Origin: Candidatus Omnitrophota bacterium | Lineage (GTDB): Bacteria; Omnitrophota; Gorgyraeia; Duberdicusellales; 4484-171 | Direction of reading: 5' to 3' | Assembly (NCBI GenBank): GCA_003154195.1 | Contig: PMCS01000029.1 | Span: forward strand, 368,960 to 429,721 | Length of the DNA: 60,762 bases | Part shown: positions 24,713 through 31,695 of the stretch, piece after piece | Position numbering within the stretch: position 1 is the first letter of the stretch | Layout: each line of letters begins with the position of its first letter | Translations under genes and position numbers: made by a program | Notes under the pieces: generated by a model | What the model saw: the letters and a program-made list of their open reading frames with translations, nothing else | Database searches by the model: none | Told to the model about the DNA's origin: nothing

Positions 24713-26434
24713 ATGGTGAAACTGAAATTTAACATCAGAGAAAAATTTATGTTTTTTATCGTAGGGGCTTTACTTTTTTTGGGCCTGATGTTAACTTCGG
24801 TTTCTCTCTGGCAGCAGAAAAATATATTTTCGAAGATATCAGGGCAAAAAAGTTTATCGCTTTGCAAAAACATTGCCTCCGGCAGTATTCTAGGCATTCT
24901 TCTTAAAGATAAAAGCGGATTGCAGAAAATTGTTGATGAGGCAATCGAGGAGAAGAGCGCTGCCTATCTCATAATTTCAAGCGCTCAAGGGGAAACGTTT
25001 GCCCAGAATAAAAGCGATAAAATTGATATTCCTTTAGCCGTAGAAAAGGCGGCGCTGGCGGCGCCGGAAGCGATAACCGCCTCTTTTCGCTCCGGCGGCG
25101 AAAATTTTTATGAATTTGCCGTTCCGGTGGTCATGCCTGAGGAAACACGCCGAAGGGTTACGCGGTTTTTCTTAATGAGGGAGTCGGTTAAGAAAAACCT
25201 TAAGACGGAAAGGATCGGCTTGGTGCGAATGGGGCTATCTTCGCGCGAGGCTGATCGAAAAACAATTCAATTCGGTTTGGTCAATATATTATTGATGCTT
25301 TTTATTATCGGCGCGTGCGCTTTCGCCGCGCCTTATTTTCTTTACCGGGTCATTACCGGGCCGCTTGATAATTTGACCAACGCCGCCAGGACGGCCGCCG
25401 AAAGCGGCGACCTTACGCAATTAGCCAAAGGATCATCTGATAAAGACGAGGTGGGTTCCTTAATCTCGGCGTTTAATAAAATGATGGAGAACCTGGGGCT
25501 TATTGTTTCGGAGGTAAAAAGCGCTTCCGATAGAGTTAACGCCCTGGCGCAAGGATTATCCAGCTCAACGGAAGAGATGAACGCTTCTACCCAGGAGGTA
25601 TCTTTTACCATCCAGCAGATAACAAAAGGAGTAGTGGCCCAAGCGCAGCGTACGGAGGATACTTCCCATATTATCGAAAAGATGATTGTTTCCGTAAAGC
25701 AGGTTGCCGCGAATGCTAATGAAGGTACGAAGGCGTCGAGGGAGACCGCGGAGCTGGCCAGGGAAGGGGTGGGCAACTCCCGGCAAGCGGTGGAAAAAAC
25801 CAAACAGATCAATGATGTCGCTAATGGCATTGCTATGATGGTGGGCAAGCTCGGCGAACGGTCACAGGAAATCGGCAGGATCGTCGAGGTGATTACGACC
25901 ATCGCCGATCAAACGAATCTTTTGGCGCTTAATGCCGCTATCGAGGCGGCGCGGGCCGGAGAAGCCGGCCGGGGGTTTGCGGTAGTCGCCGAAGAAGTTA
26001 AGCGCTTGGCGGAAAATTCCGCTCAGGCCGCGGAACAAATAGGCGGTTTAATCCGTTCCATCCAATTGGAAACATCTCAGGCGGTTAAGTCGGCTAAAAA
26101 TGTTTCTAAAGAAGTGGAAGAAGGCAGGTTGATTATCGATAAAGTGCGACAGGCTTTGGATAAGATTTTAAAAGCGGCGGAAACAGCCGCTATCGAAGTT
26201 GAGCAAATTGCCGCCGCCGCGGCGTTACAGCTGGTAAATGTTCAAGAAGTAAATAAGGCAGTCGATGAAGTCGCCAATATCGCCAATGATTCTTCCGCTT
26301 CGGTGGAGCGGACTTCCAGTTTTGTTGAGGAAATGACCGCGAGCATGCAAGAGATGTCGGCAAGCGCGCAGGAGTTGGCGACGATGGCATCCGGTTTGCA
26401 AGAACTGGCGGGAAAATTTAAGGTAAGAGGGTAG
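24713..26434 (+). CDS. methyl-accepting chemotaxis protein
   Basis: 573 residues from ATG 24713 (AGGG eight bases upstream). First membrane helix about 12-33, periplasmic sensor of roughly 150 residues without a recognised ligand motif, second helix about 190-212, HAMP domain ([20 protein letters not shown]), then the signalling coiled coil with hairpin tip [20 protein letters not shown]. It ends [13 protein letters not shown] with no CheR-docking pentapeptide. This is the only receptor in the window and the likely substrate of CheR, CheB and CheD here. Confidence 0.95.
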   Translation: MVKLKFNIREKFMFFIVGALLFLGLMLTSVSLWQQKNIFSKISGQKSLSLCKNIASGSILGILLKDKSGLQKIVDEAIEEKSAAYLIISSAQGETFAQNKSDKIDIPLAVEKAALAAPEAITASFRSGGENFYEFAVPVVMPEETRRRVTRFFLMRESVKKNLKTERIGLVRMGLSSREADRKTIQFGLVNILLMLFIIGACAFAAPYFLYRVITGPLDNLTNAARTAAESGDLTQLAKGSSDKDEVGSLISAFNKMMENLGLIVSEVKSASDRVNALAQGLSSSTEEMNASTQEVSFTIQQITKGVVAQAQRTEDTSHIIEKMIVSVKQVAANANEGTKASRETAELAREGVGNSRQAVEKTKQINDVANGIAMMVGKLGERSQEIGRIVEVITTIADQTNLLALNAAIEAARAGEAGRGFAVVAEEVKRLAENSAQAAEQIGGLIRSIQLETSQAVKSAKNVSKEVEEGRLIIDKVRQALDKILKAAETAAIEVEQIAAAAALQLVNVQEVNKAVDEVANIANDSSASVERTSSFVEEMTASMQEMSASAQELATMASGLQELAGKFKVRG

Positions 26435-26445
26435 TTAAATTAAAA

Positions 26446-26570
26446 AACGGTTAGGGCAATGGCAACGAAGCCAGTATGGGCCAGGGTTAAGGTTATGGCT
26501 TCAAAAAATTTGCATCAGCCTTTGCCTTTGCCCAAACCGGCTTCGTAACCTTAGCCTTAGCCGAATTTAA
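26446..26570 (+). repeat. long imperfect hairpin of GGTTAGGG-like hexamers
   Basis: Left arm CGGTTAGGGCAATGGCAACG, AAGCCAGTATGGGCC; right arm AAACCGGCTTCGTAACC, TTAGCCTTAGCCG. Same family as 12966 and 48073. It fills the MCP-cheW gap. Confidence 0.7.
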
Positions 26571-26619
26571 ATTAATATTGTGTTTTTTAACGCTATCGTC
26601 ATTATACGGGGGTGGCAAT

Positions 26620-27108
26620 ATGGCGGATACGTCTAAACAGAAAGAATTACAATTGGTGATATTCAAGGTAGGAGAAGAAGAGTTTGGCGTAGAGATAAGC
26701 CAGGTGCGGGAAATCGTCAGATTTATTCATATTACGCCGGTTCCCCGGGCTTTGTCTTTTGTGGAGGGCGTGGTGAATCTGCGCGGCCAAATCCTGGCGG
26801 TAATTGATTTAGCGAGGCGTTTGAATTTAAAAGCAAACCCGCGTTCCGACAAAACCAGGATTGTCGTCGTAGAAATAGAAGGTAGTACCATTGGCATGAT
26901 TGTCGATGAGGTAGCGGAAGTTTTGCGGCTGGATACGGAACATATCGATAAGACTCCGGAATTAATCGCGGGAGAATTCCAGCAGCAATACTTGAAAGGG
27001 GTGGGAAAATTAGAAAACCGCCTGATTATTTTAATCGATTTAGCCAAAATTTTCTCTTCTGAGGAAGTAGAAGACATAAAGAATGTCCAAACCGCGGAAG
27101 AAAAATAA
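26620..27108 (+). CDS. cheW: chemotaxis coupling protein CheW
   Basis: 162 residues from ATG 26620 after GGGGGTGG. The CheW fold is clear: LVIFKVGEEEFGVEISQVREIVR, PRALSFVEGVVNLRGQILAVIDL, and GMIVDEVAEVLRL. It bridges the receptor and CheA. Its TAA stop lies inside a hairpin (27104-27140) that may terminate the operon. Confidence 0.95.
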   Translation: MADTSKQKELQLVIFKVGEEEFGVEISQVREIVRFIHITPVPRALSFVEGVVNLRGQILAVIDLARRLNLKANPRSDKTRIVVVEIEGSTIGMIVDEVAEVLRLDTEHIDKTPELIAGEFQQQYLKGVGKLENRLIILIDLAKIFSSEEVEDIKNVQTAEEK

Positions 27109-27140
27109 TTAGTTTTCGCTGGAAGCGAAAACCAATTATT
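27104..27140 (+). terminator. hairpin overlapping the cheW stop codon
   Basis: AATAATTAGTTTTCGCT pairs with AGCGAAAACCAATTATT, one mismatch in 17. The cheW TAA is in the left arm. The 3' side is A/T-rich rather than a clean T-run, so termination is likely but not certain. Confidence 0.55.
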
Positions 27141-27183
27141 CCCCACGATATATAGTGGTAGTATTAAATTTTTATACTACCCC

Positions 27184-27316
27184 TTGATTATTTTGAAAAA
27201 TGTGGTATATTCTAATTAGTTTTCGCGACAAAACGTGCCACGAAAACTAATTAGCGGGAAAGTAAAAATAATCATGAAATCCGAAATTCGCGATAGATTC
27301 GGGATTCGGATTTAAA
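27184..27316 (+). promoter_or_regulatory. promoter and hairpin leader of the PilZ gene
   Basis: TTGATT (27184-27189), 16 bases, TATATT (27206-27211). The transcript would start at a hairpin CTAATTAGTTTTCG/CGAAAACTAATTAG (about 27212-27254), followed by AAATCCGAA/TTCGGATTT (27275-27316). The first hairpin repeats the core of the cheW terminator. It does not match the c-di-GMP riboswitch consensus as I know it. Confidence 0.5.
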
Positions 27317-27359
27317 TAACAAATGTATTATGGGAAGAGTACGGGAAGGAGGGCAAAAC

Positions 27360-27653
27360 ATGGACGAAGGCAGAAGATTTAACCGCGTTTGTTTCCAGGA
27401 GCATAGAAAAGGAACAATTTTATACGCCGACCAAAGAGACGAGGTCAATATTCTTGATTTGAGCGCCGGCGGAATGCGCATTGCTTCTTACCGGCCCATT
27501 CCTCTGGGCGAGGATATCAGCGGTGAATTCAGGGTTCTTCCTCAGGGCGGACCATTTTTCGTCAGAGGCAGGGTTACCAGAATTACGGAAAATAATGGAG
27601 CATGGGAAGCGGTGGTGCAGTTTGATCGCGTAAGCACTATTCCTCTCGGCTGA
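27360..27653 (+). CDS. PilZ-domain protein
   Basis: 97 residues from ATG 27360, after GGAAGGAGGG. It holds the c-di-GMP binding signature: RRFNR at residues 5-9 (RxxxR) and DLSAGG at 33-38 (D/NxSxxG), followed by a beta-barrel. No other domain is present, so it probably acts by binding a partner. Its place at the end of the chemosensory locus and its own promoter suggest a c-di-GMP effector for pilus or receptor control. Confidence 0.88.
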   Translation: MDEGRRFNRVCFQEHRKGTILYADQRDEVNILDLSAGGMRIASYRPIPLGEDISGEFRVLPQGGPFFVRGRVTRITENNGAWEAVVQFDRVSTIPLG

Positions 27654-28337
27654 TTTTGTCTTTTGCGCAGAAAAAATAAAATTTAAAATTAATCTGCGTT
27701 TTGTTCACGGGAAGCCGGGGCTTCGGGAAGAAAAACAAAAATAAGAAAATTTTATTTGTCTTCCCTTTATTTTTTTCCGGTTTGCCTTCCGTCATCTGCT
27801 TACGTATTGTCAAAAACAAACCGCAGGGACCACAGAGAAGTCATTAAAAATCAATGAGTTATGAATATTTTGTCTTCCTCCCTCTCTGTATACTCTTAAA
27901 TTATCAATCGCTTTATGCTTCCTCTTCATCTCTCGACGTTGAAATTAATCAATAGTCCGGCTCTTTTGTCGGTTGCCCTTTAACAAGAAATTATTCTTTC
28001 GGTTATATCTTTTGAGGGTTATTCTTCAAGAGTACACAGAGAATTAGCTTCTTCTCTGAGTTCTCTGTGGTTGCCTTTCATATTTTTTCATTTTATTTTG
28101 ACACTACCCCTGCTTATTTTTATCCACTAAAGTTCTTTTCCGATATTTTCTACTTTGTGATATAATTAACCGGAAAAATGCGTCGCATCTGCCTATCGGC
28201 AAGCAGGCATTTTTCCGGTTCCGCCCTGCCTGTCGGCAGGGAAAAAATGCCGCCCGCGTATTTTTTGAGAAATTTTGAAATAAAAATAATAATGCAAACA
28301 TTTATAACGCCCTAATTACAATAAGTCACAATAAATC
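27654..28337. repeat. 684-bp non-coding stretch with MITE-like and palindromic units
   Basis: No credible gene. ACCACAGAGAA (27829-27839) and TTCTCTGTGGT (28061-28071) form the ends of a 243-bp unit. A second element at 28168-28220 has ends AACCGGAAAAATGC, identical to those at 9344, around GCCTATCGGC and TGCCT/AGGCA hairpins. TTGACA at 28098 with TATCCA 17 bases later, and TATAAT at 28161 with a poor -35, are possible promoters for the next gene. Confidence 0.6.
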
Positions 28338-28883
28338 ATGGTGGTTGCGATGCTTTTGGATTTTTTTCAAAAAATTACAGTACGGCGGCATTTTTTTCCT
28401 TTTAACCCAAAAAATGCCTGCCGCAGGCGTATCCTTTGGTTTAGAGATAACGTTTGTAATATACGCAATAGTAATCAGTTACAAAAAAAACGTTGCGCAA
28501 CCGCATTTTTTGGGTTAATCTTCCTGATTGGTTTTTCAGGAATAATCGCCGTCTGTGGTTGCGCTTTTATAAGCAATTACAAAGATTTGTCGGTTTTGTC
28601 CGAAATCGGGAAAGACCAGTATGAGCTTGACCGGGAGGCAAGAAGACAGGAAAAACTGTCTGCCGTGTTGCGCAAGGATCTTTTAGCGGGGAAACTCCAC
28701 CGGGGCGTTTCCCAGGCGCAGGTTATAGAAAGCTACGGAGAGCCGGTTTTAATAAAAAATAACGGGAGTAATTCGTCCGGACAGGTTTTTCTTTACCGGA
28801 AGCCTACGGATTATTTCTCTAAAGAACGGGTCTACCTATATTTTAACAATCATGATAAACTAATAAATTGGGAAGTCGAATGA
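28338..28883 (+). CDS. BamE/SmpA-like small protein, possible lipoprotein with repeat-derived N-terminus
   Basis: 181 residues. The C-terminal half has GVSQAQVIESYGEPVLI and ends with a beta-strand (RVYLYFNNHDKLINWEVE), similar to SmpA/BamE-type outer-membrane assembly lipoproteins. A hydrophobic stretch GLIFLIGFSGIIAVCGC could be a lipoprotein signal. Its start is uncertain: residues 23-60 are encoded by a 113-bp palindromic element (28404-28516) inserted in frame, and no other good start lies between it and the signal. The next gene overlaps by four bases. Confidence 0.55.
   Translation: MVVAMLLDFFQKITVRRHFFPFNPKNACRRRILWFRDNVCNIRNSNQLQKKRCATAFFGLIFLIGFSGIIAVCGCAFISNYKDLSVLSEIGKDQYELDREARRQEKLSAVLRKDLLAGKLHRGVSQAQVIESYGEPVLIKNNGSNSSGQVFLYRKPTDYFSKERVYLYFNNHDKLINWEVE
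28404..28516 (+). repeat. in-frame palindromic element with 14-bp terminal inverted repeats
   Basis: AACCCAAAAAATGC (28404-28417) and its exact complement (28503-28516) flank CCTGCCGCAGG and other short hairpins. It is translated as part of the N-terminus of the overlapping gene. Confidence 0.75.
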
Positions 28884-29683
28884 AAAAACCCTACAACCGG
28901 AAAAATGTTGTTGAGGTATGGTTACGGCCGGCATTCTTTTTTATTTTTATGATTATCGGGGTGTCTGTTGCCTGGTGCCAGCCGCCGAGGGAGCGTCCGC
29001 GCGATGGAGCTCAGTCTTCTTCAGAGCTTCATGACACTGAAGAATATTCCAAAGATTATGAAGAAACCTTGAAAGGTTCGTCCGCGTACAGTAAATTAAT
29101 AAATTACTTTAGGCGGGAAAAAGGATCAACCAAGGAAGTACCCCGTTTAAAAACCAAAGACGCCGTCCCGGTCGCGGTAGCCGATGTGTTGGTCTCTCTT
29201 TTTTCGCTTTGCCTGGCGTTATTGGTTTTTGACCGGGCCAAAGCCGCCAACTGGCGCGGCTACCTTTGGTTTTTATTCATCTTTAACGTTTTCTGGTTTG
29301 TTTTTATGGTTCTTTCTATGGTAATGTGGAATATGGCTGAGTTTCTCGTTGTCCGTTTGCGGCCAGATTTGCAGGCATTTGTGAGCGACAATTTTATTTT
29401 GCTTATTTTTGCGGGAGCAGTTTTTTTATATATTTGGCAAATTGCCCGTGCTTTTCAACTTAGTTTTTTTGGCACGCTTCTCGTAAATATTTTTTCTCAC
29501 GCCCTGTATCTGGCGATTATTTTTTCTTTTTCTCTCAGTGCCCAAAGTGCCGGTTTGCTAAAGCTATTGACCGATAACTTGGGGGTGAGAACGATTACGC
29601 GTAACTATATCGCCGACGTTGATCGAATCAGCTCCGGCGGTAATATCGTATCTTTTTTACGGTTAAGGCCGTTCCATATTTAA
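28880..29683 (+). CDS. membrane protein of unknown function
   Basis: 267 residues from ATG 28880, which overlaps the previous stop. N-terminal signal or helix (FFFIFMIIGVSVAWC), then a charged, glutamate-rich stretch of about 80 residues (RERPRDGAQSSSELHDTEEY), then four hydrophobic helices with few conserved polar residues. I do not recognise a family. Coupling to the BamE-like gene suggests an envelope role. It ends at a group of repeats. Confidence 0.55.
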   Translation: MKKPYNRKNVVEVWLRPAFFFIFMIIGVSVAWCQPPRERPRDGAQSSSELHDTEEYSKDYEETLKGSSAYSKLINYFRREKGSTKEVPRLKTKDAVPVAVADVLVSLFSLCLALLVFDRAKAANWRGYLWFLFIFNVFWFVFMVLSMVMWNMAEFLVVRLRPDLQAFVSDNFILLIFAGAVFLYIWQIARAFQLSFFGTLLVNIFSHALYLAIIFSFSLSAQSAGLLKLLTDNLGVRTITRNYIADVDRISSGGNIVSFLRLRPFHI

Positions 29684-29945
29684 TTTTCCGGCTGAACTGC
29701 CGGCGGAATCGCCGGCGAGCCGGAAAATTTCCCGCCTCTGGCGGGAAATGGTTCGACTGCGCTCGCCACCGCCAATGGGAATTTTGCAAGCAAGAAAGCT
29801 CTGTCTCACGGCGCGTTCCACGCCACTCGGCTAGGATTTGAAAGGGCTTTTTTGGCGAAAACGAAAAGGATTTATTAACAAAGGGCAAAAGAAATTTTTT
29901 CCTAATTAAGAAATTTGTTGGACGGAAAGAAGTCCAATTCTAATT
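29684..29945. repeat. palindromes upstream of rplU
   Basis: TTTTCCGGCT...AGCCGGAAAA (29684-29728) encloses TGCCGGCGGAATCGCCGGCG; then TTCCCGCCTCTGGCGGGAAA. The rest is non-coding. Confidence 0.6.
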
Positions 29946-29954
29946 TAAAAAGCC

Positions 29955-29983
29955 TTGACGCAAAAAGCTTCCTATGCTAATAT
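29955..29983 (+). promoter_or_regulatory. rplU promoter
   Basis: TTGACG (29955-29960), exactly 17 bases, TAATAT (29978-29983). CGGAGGG follows before the ATG at 30012. Confidence 0.8.
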
Positions 29984-30011
29984 TTAACCTCATTAAAGTA
30001 CGGAGGGTATA

Positions 30012-30320
30012 ATGTGGGTAGTATTCGAAAGTAAGAAAAAACAATATTTAGCGAAAAAGGACGAAGTTTTAAAAGTAGAGCGCTTGGAGCAAAAAGAAGG
30101 CGAGATTATTATCGATAAGGTTCTTCTTCTGGCCGATGACGATAAAATATCCGTAGGCGCTCCTTACTTGGATAATGTTAAGGTGAAAGCAGTGATCCAG
30201 GGCGAGAAAAAGGATGATAAGGTTTTATCTTATAAATTCCGCCGGCGTAAAAAATCGCGCCGTATTCGCGGCCATCGCCAGATTCACACGGTTATTAAAA
30301 TCGCCGAGATAATCCAGTAA
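30012..30320 (+). CDS. rplU: 50S ribosomal protein L21
   Basis: 102 residues, normal length. It opens WVVFESKKKQYLAKKDEVLKV (the usual GGKQY is changed to KKKQY) and ends with the L21 signature GHRQIHTVIKIAEI after a basic FRRRKKSRR stretch. It binds 23S rRNA near L20. A strong promoter and ribosome binding site precede it and a strong terminator follows. rpmA (L27), normally the next gene, is absent here. Confidence 0.94.
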   Translation: MWVVFESKKKQYLAKKDEVLKVERLEQKEGEIIIDKVLLLADDDKISVGAPYLDNVKVKAVIQGEKKDDKVLSYKFRRRKKSRRIRGHRQIHTVIKIAEIIQ

Positions 30321-30345
30321 GATATATTTCGATTGGCAAATAAAT

Positions 30346-30384
30346 AAAACGGCGTTATCATTATGGTAACGCCGTTTTTATTTT
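30346..30384 (+). terminator. rho-independent terminator of rplU
   Basis: AAAACGGCGTTA/TAACGCCGTTTT, a perfect 12-bp stem with nine-base loop followed by TATTTTCT. Confidence 0.85.
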
Positions 30385-30607
30385 CTGCTTCGCAGAAAAT
30401 AAAAATATCCGCTTATGCGGACAAAGACAAAGCAAATCATATTTTTTCTGGTAGAATGAAGGGTGGCGATATGAAAATAATCAGGTCTAGAATAGTAAAT
30501 TTAAGGGAAAGTTTGCTCGCCAAAAGTTTCCAACTTTTGGCGAAGTCTCGCTTTGGCGGAAAAACCGCAGGGTTTCGAATAGATATTTTTTTGCGGAGCA
30601 AAAAATT
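30375..30607 (+). repeat. hairpin cluster between rplU and obg
   Basis: TTTTTATTTTCTGC-TTC-GCAGAAAATAAAAA (30375-30405) overlaps the terminator; then ATCCGCTTATGCGGA, CGCCAAAAGTT/AACTTTTGGCG (about 30522) and TTTTTTTGCGGAGCAAAAAA just before the obg start. An open frame 30470-30611 runs through these repeats; it has a fair ribosome binding site but is not supported as a gene. L27 is not encoded here in any frame. Confidence 0.65.
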
Positions 30608-31633
30608 ATGATTGTAGACTACGCGAAAATCCATGTTAAGGCAGGTTCCGGCGGCAAAGGCGCTAACACTAAGTTGATGCTTTCCGTGCGCCGGGTTATC
30701 GGCGGCGGCGGCGACGGCGGCAATGGCGGCGACGTTATTCTGGAAGTCAGCCCGCACCTTTATGACCTTAACAAATTTAAAGAAAAAAAGAAATTTATCG
30801 CCCAGGATGGTTTTCCCGGCAAAGATAATAATCGCCGGGGTAAAAACGGCGAAGATACAGTTATTGGCTTTCCAATCGGTACGGTGGTATGGGATGAGAA
30901 TGAAGCAATGCTGGTGGAATTAAAAGAACCCGGGCAAAGATTTGTCGTTTGCCGCGGCGGCAAAGGCGGCGAAGGCAATTATAAGAAATTCTACACATTG
31001 CCGCCGCATCCCGGCGAAGGAAGGGATATTATTCTTGATTACCGGGTATTGGCCGATATCGCGGTCATCGGTTTCGCCAACAGCGGAAAGACTACGCTGG
31101 TCAATGCTTTAACGGGAAGAAATTTTAAGGTTGCGGATTATCCGTTTACCACGACCTCGTGCTATTGGGCGCCGGCAGTTATCGGCGATAAAAAAATAAC
31201 CGTTATCGATATGCCGCCGATTAAAAAGAATTCCTTCGCGCGCGGTTACGATACCAGTTTATTGCGCCAGCTTACCCGGCCGCGGATTTTCCTGCTTTTG
31301 AGCGAAGACCCCGTGAATTGCCTGGCTGAGTATAAGGAATTTATCGAAGAAATCAAGCATGTCGATACTTCGCTCCTGGAAGGTAAAAAAGTTTTTTATC
31401 TTCTTACTAAAACTGATAAAATAGATAAAGATAATCCGCATAAAACTACGGATTATCTTTATAAACAAACCCGCCAGGGGCGGGCTTGCGGGAAAACAAA
31501 ACTACAAGTAGGAGAACAACCAGCGGATGATTCTAAGATAAAAATATCTAAAATTAAAGGAATTATACCTATATCGGTGCATAGCGGCATGGGGGTAGAA
31601 AAGTTAAAGAAGAAAATAGCGGCTTGTTTGTAA
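30608..31633 (+). CDS. obg: Obg-family GTPase, divergent, with in-frame insertion
   Basis: 341 residues. The glycine-rich Obg fold is clear (AKIHVKAGSGGKGANT, GGGGDGGNGGDVI, GKNGEDTVIGFPIGTVV), followed by a G domain: G1 GFANSGKTT, switch I YPFTTT, G4 LTKTDK, G5 ISVHS. Oddities: G3, normally DxPG, reads DMPP; the Obg-domain exit (NARFATSTNQ region) is shortened; and about 35 residues after G4 are encoded by palindromes at 31427-31484 and following. Obg proteins act in ribosome assembly and stress. The start has no ribosome binding site but a hairpin ending just upstream. Confidence 0.82.
   Translation: MIVDYAKIHVKAGSGGKGANTKLMLSVRRVIGGGGDGGNGGDVILEVSPHLYDLNKFKEKKKFIAQDGFPGKDNNRRGKNGEDTVIGFPIGTVVWDENEAMLVELKEPGQRFVVCRGGKGGEGNYKKFYTLPPHPGEGRDIILDYRVLADIAVIGFANSGKTTLVNALTGRNFKVADYPFTTTSCYWAPAVIGDKKITVIDMPPIKKNSFARGYDTSLLRQLTRPRIFLLLSEDPVNCLAEYKEFIEEIKHVDTSLLEGKKVFYLLTKTDKIDKDNPHKTTDYLYKQTRQGRACGKTKLQVGEQPADDSKIKISKIKGIIPISVHSGMGVEKLKKKIAACL
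31427..31484 (+). repeat. palindromes inside obg
   Basis: AAAGATAATCCG (31427-31438) and CGGATTATCTTT (31449-31460) form a perfect 12-bp hairpin. CCCGCC-AGG-GGCGGG follows at 31470-31484. Both are in the reading frame. Confidence 0.75.
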
Positions 31634-31639
31634 AGAATA

Positions 31640-31695
31640 CACTGTTTTTATCCGCGAAGCGGATGGCAGTTATTTTTTGCGCAGCAAAAAATAAT
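31640..31695 (+). repeat. hairpin pair ending at the proB start
   Basis: ATCCGC-GAA-GCGGAT, then ATTATTTTTTGC-GCA-GCAAAAAATAAT (about 31669-31695). The second hairpin ends at the base before the proB ATG, and there is no ribosome binding site. Confidence 0.7.

Noticed and set aside
27184-27359. c-di-GMP riboswitch before the PilZ gene
   Set aside because: Hairpins are present, but the conserved GEMM core sequences are not.
30363-30611. Small frame between rplU and obg as a possible L27
   Set aside because: It contains none of the L27 signature residues and runs through palindromes.
30470-30611. 47-codon frame with a fair ribosome binding site
   Set aside because: Most of it is encoded by two hairpins, and there is no recognisable motif.
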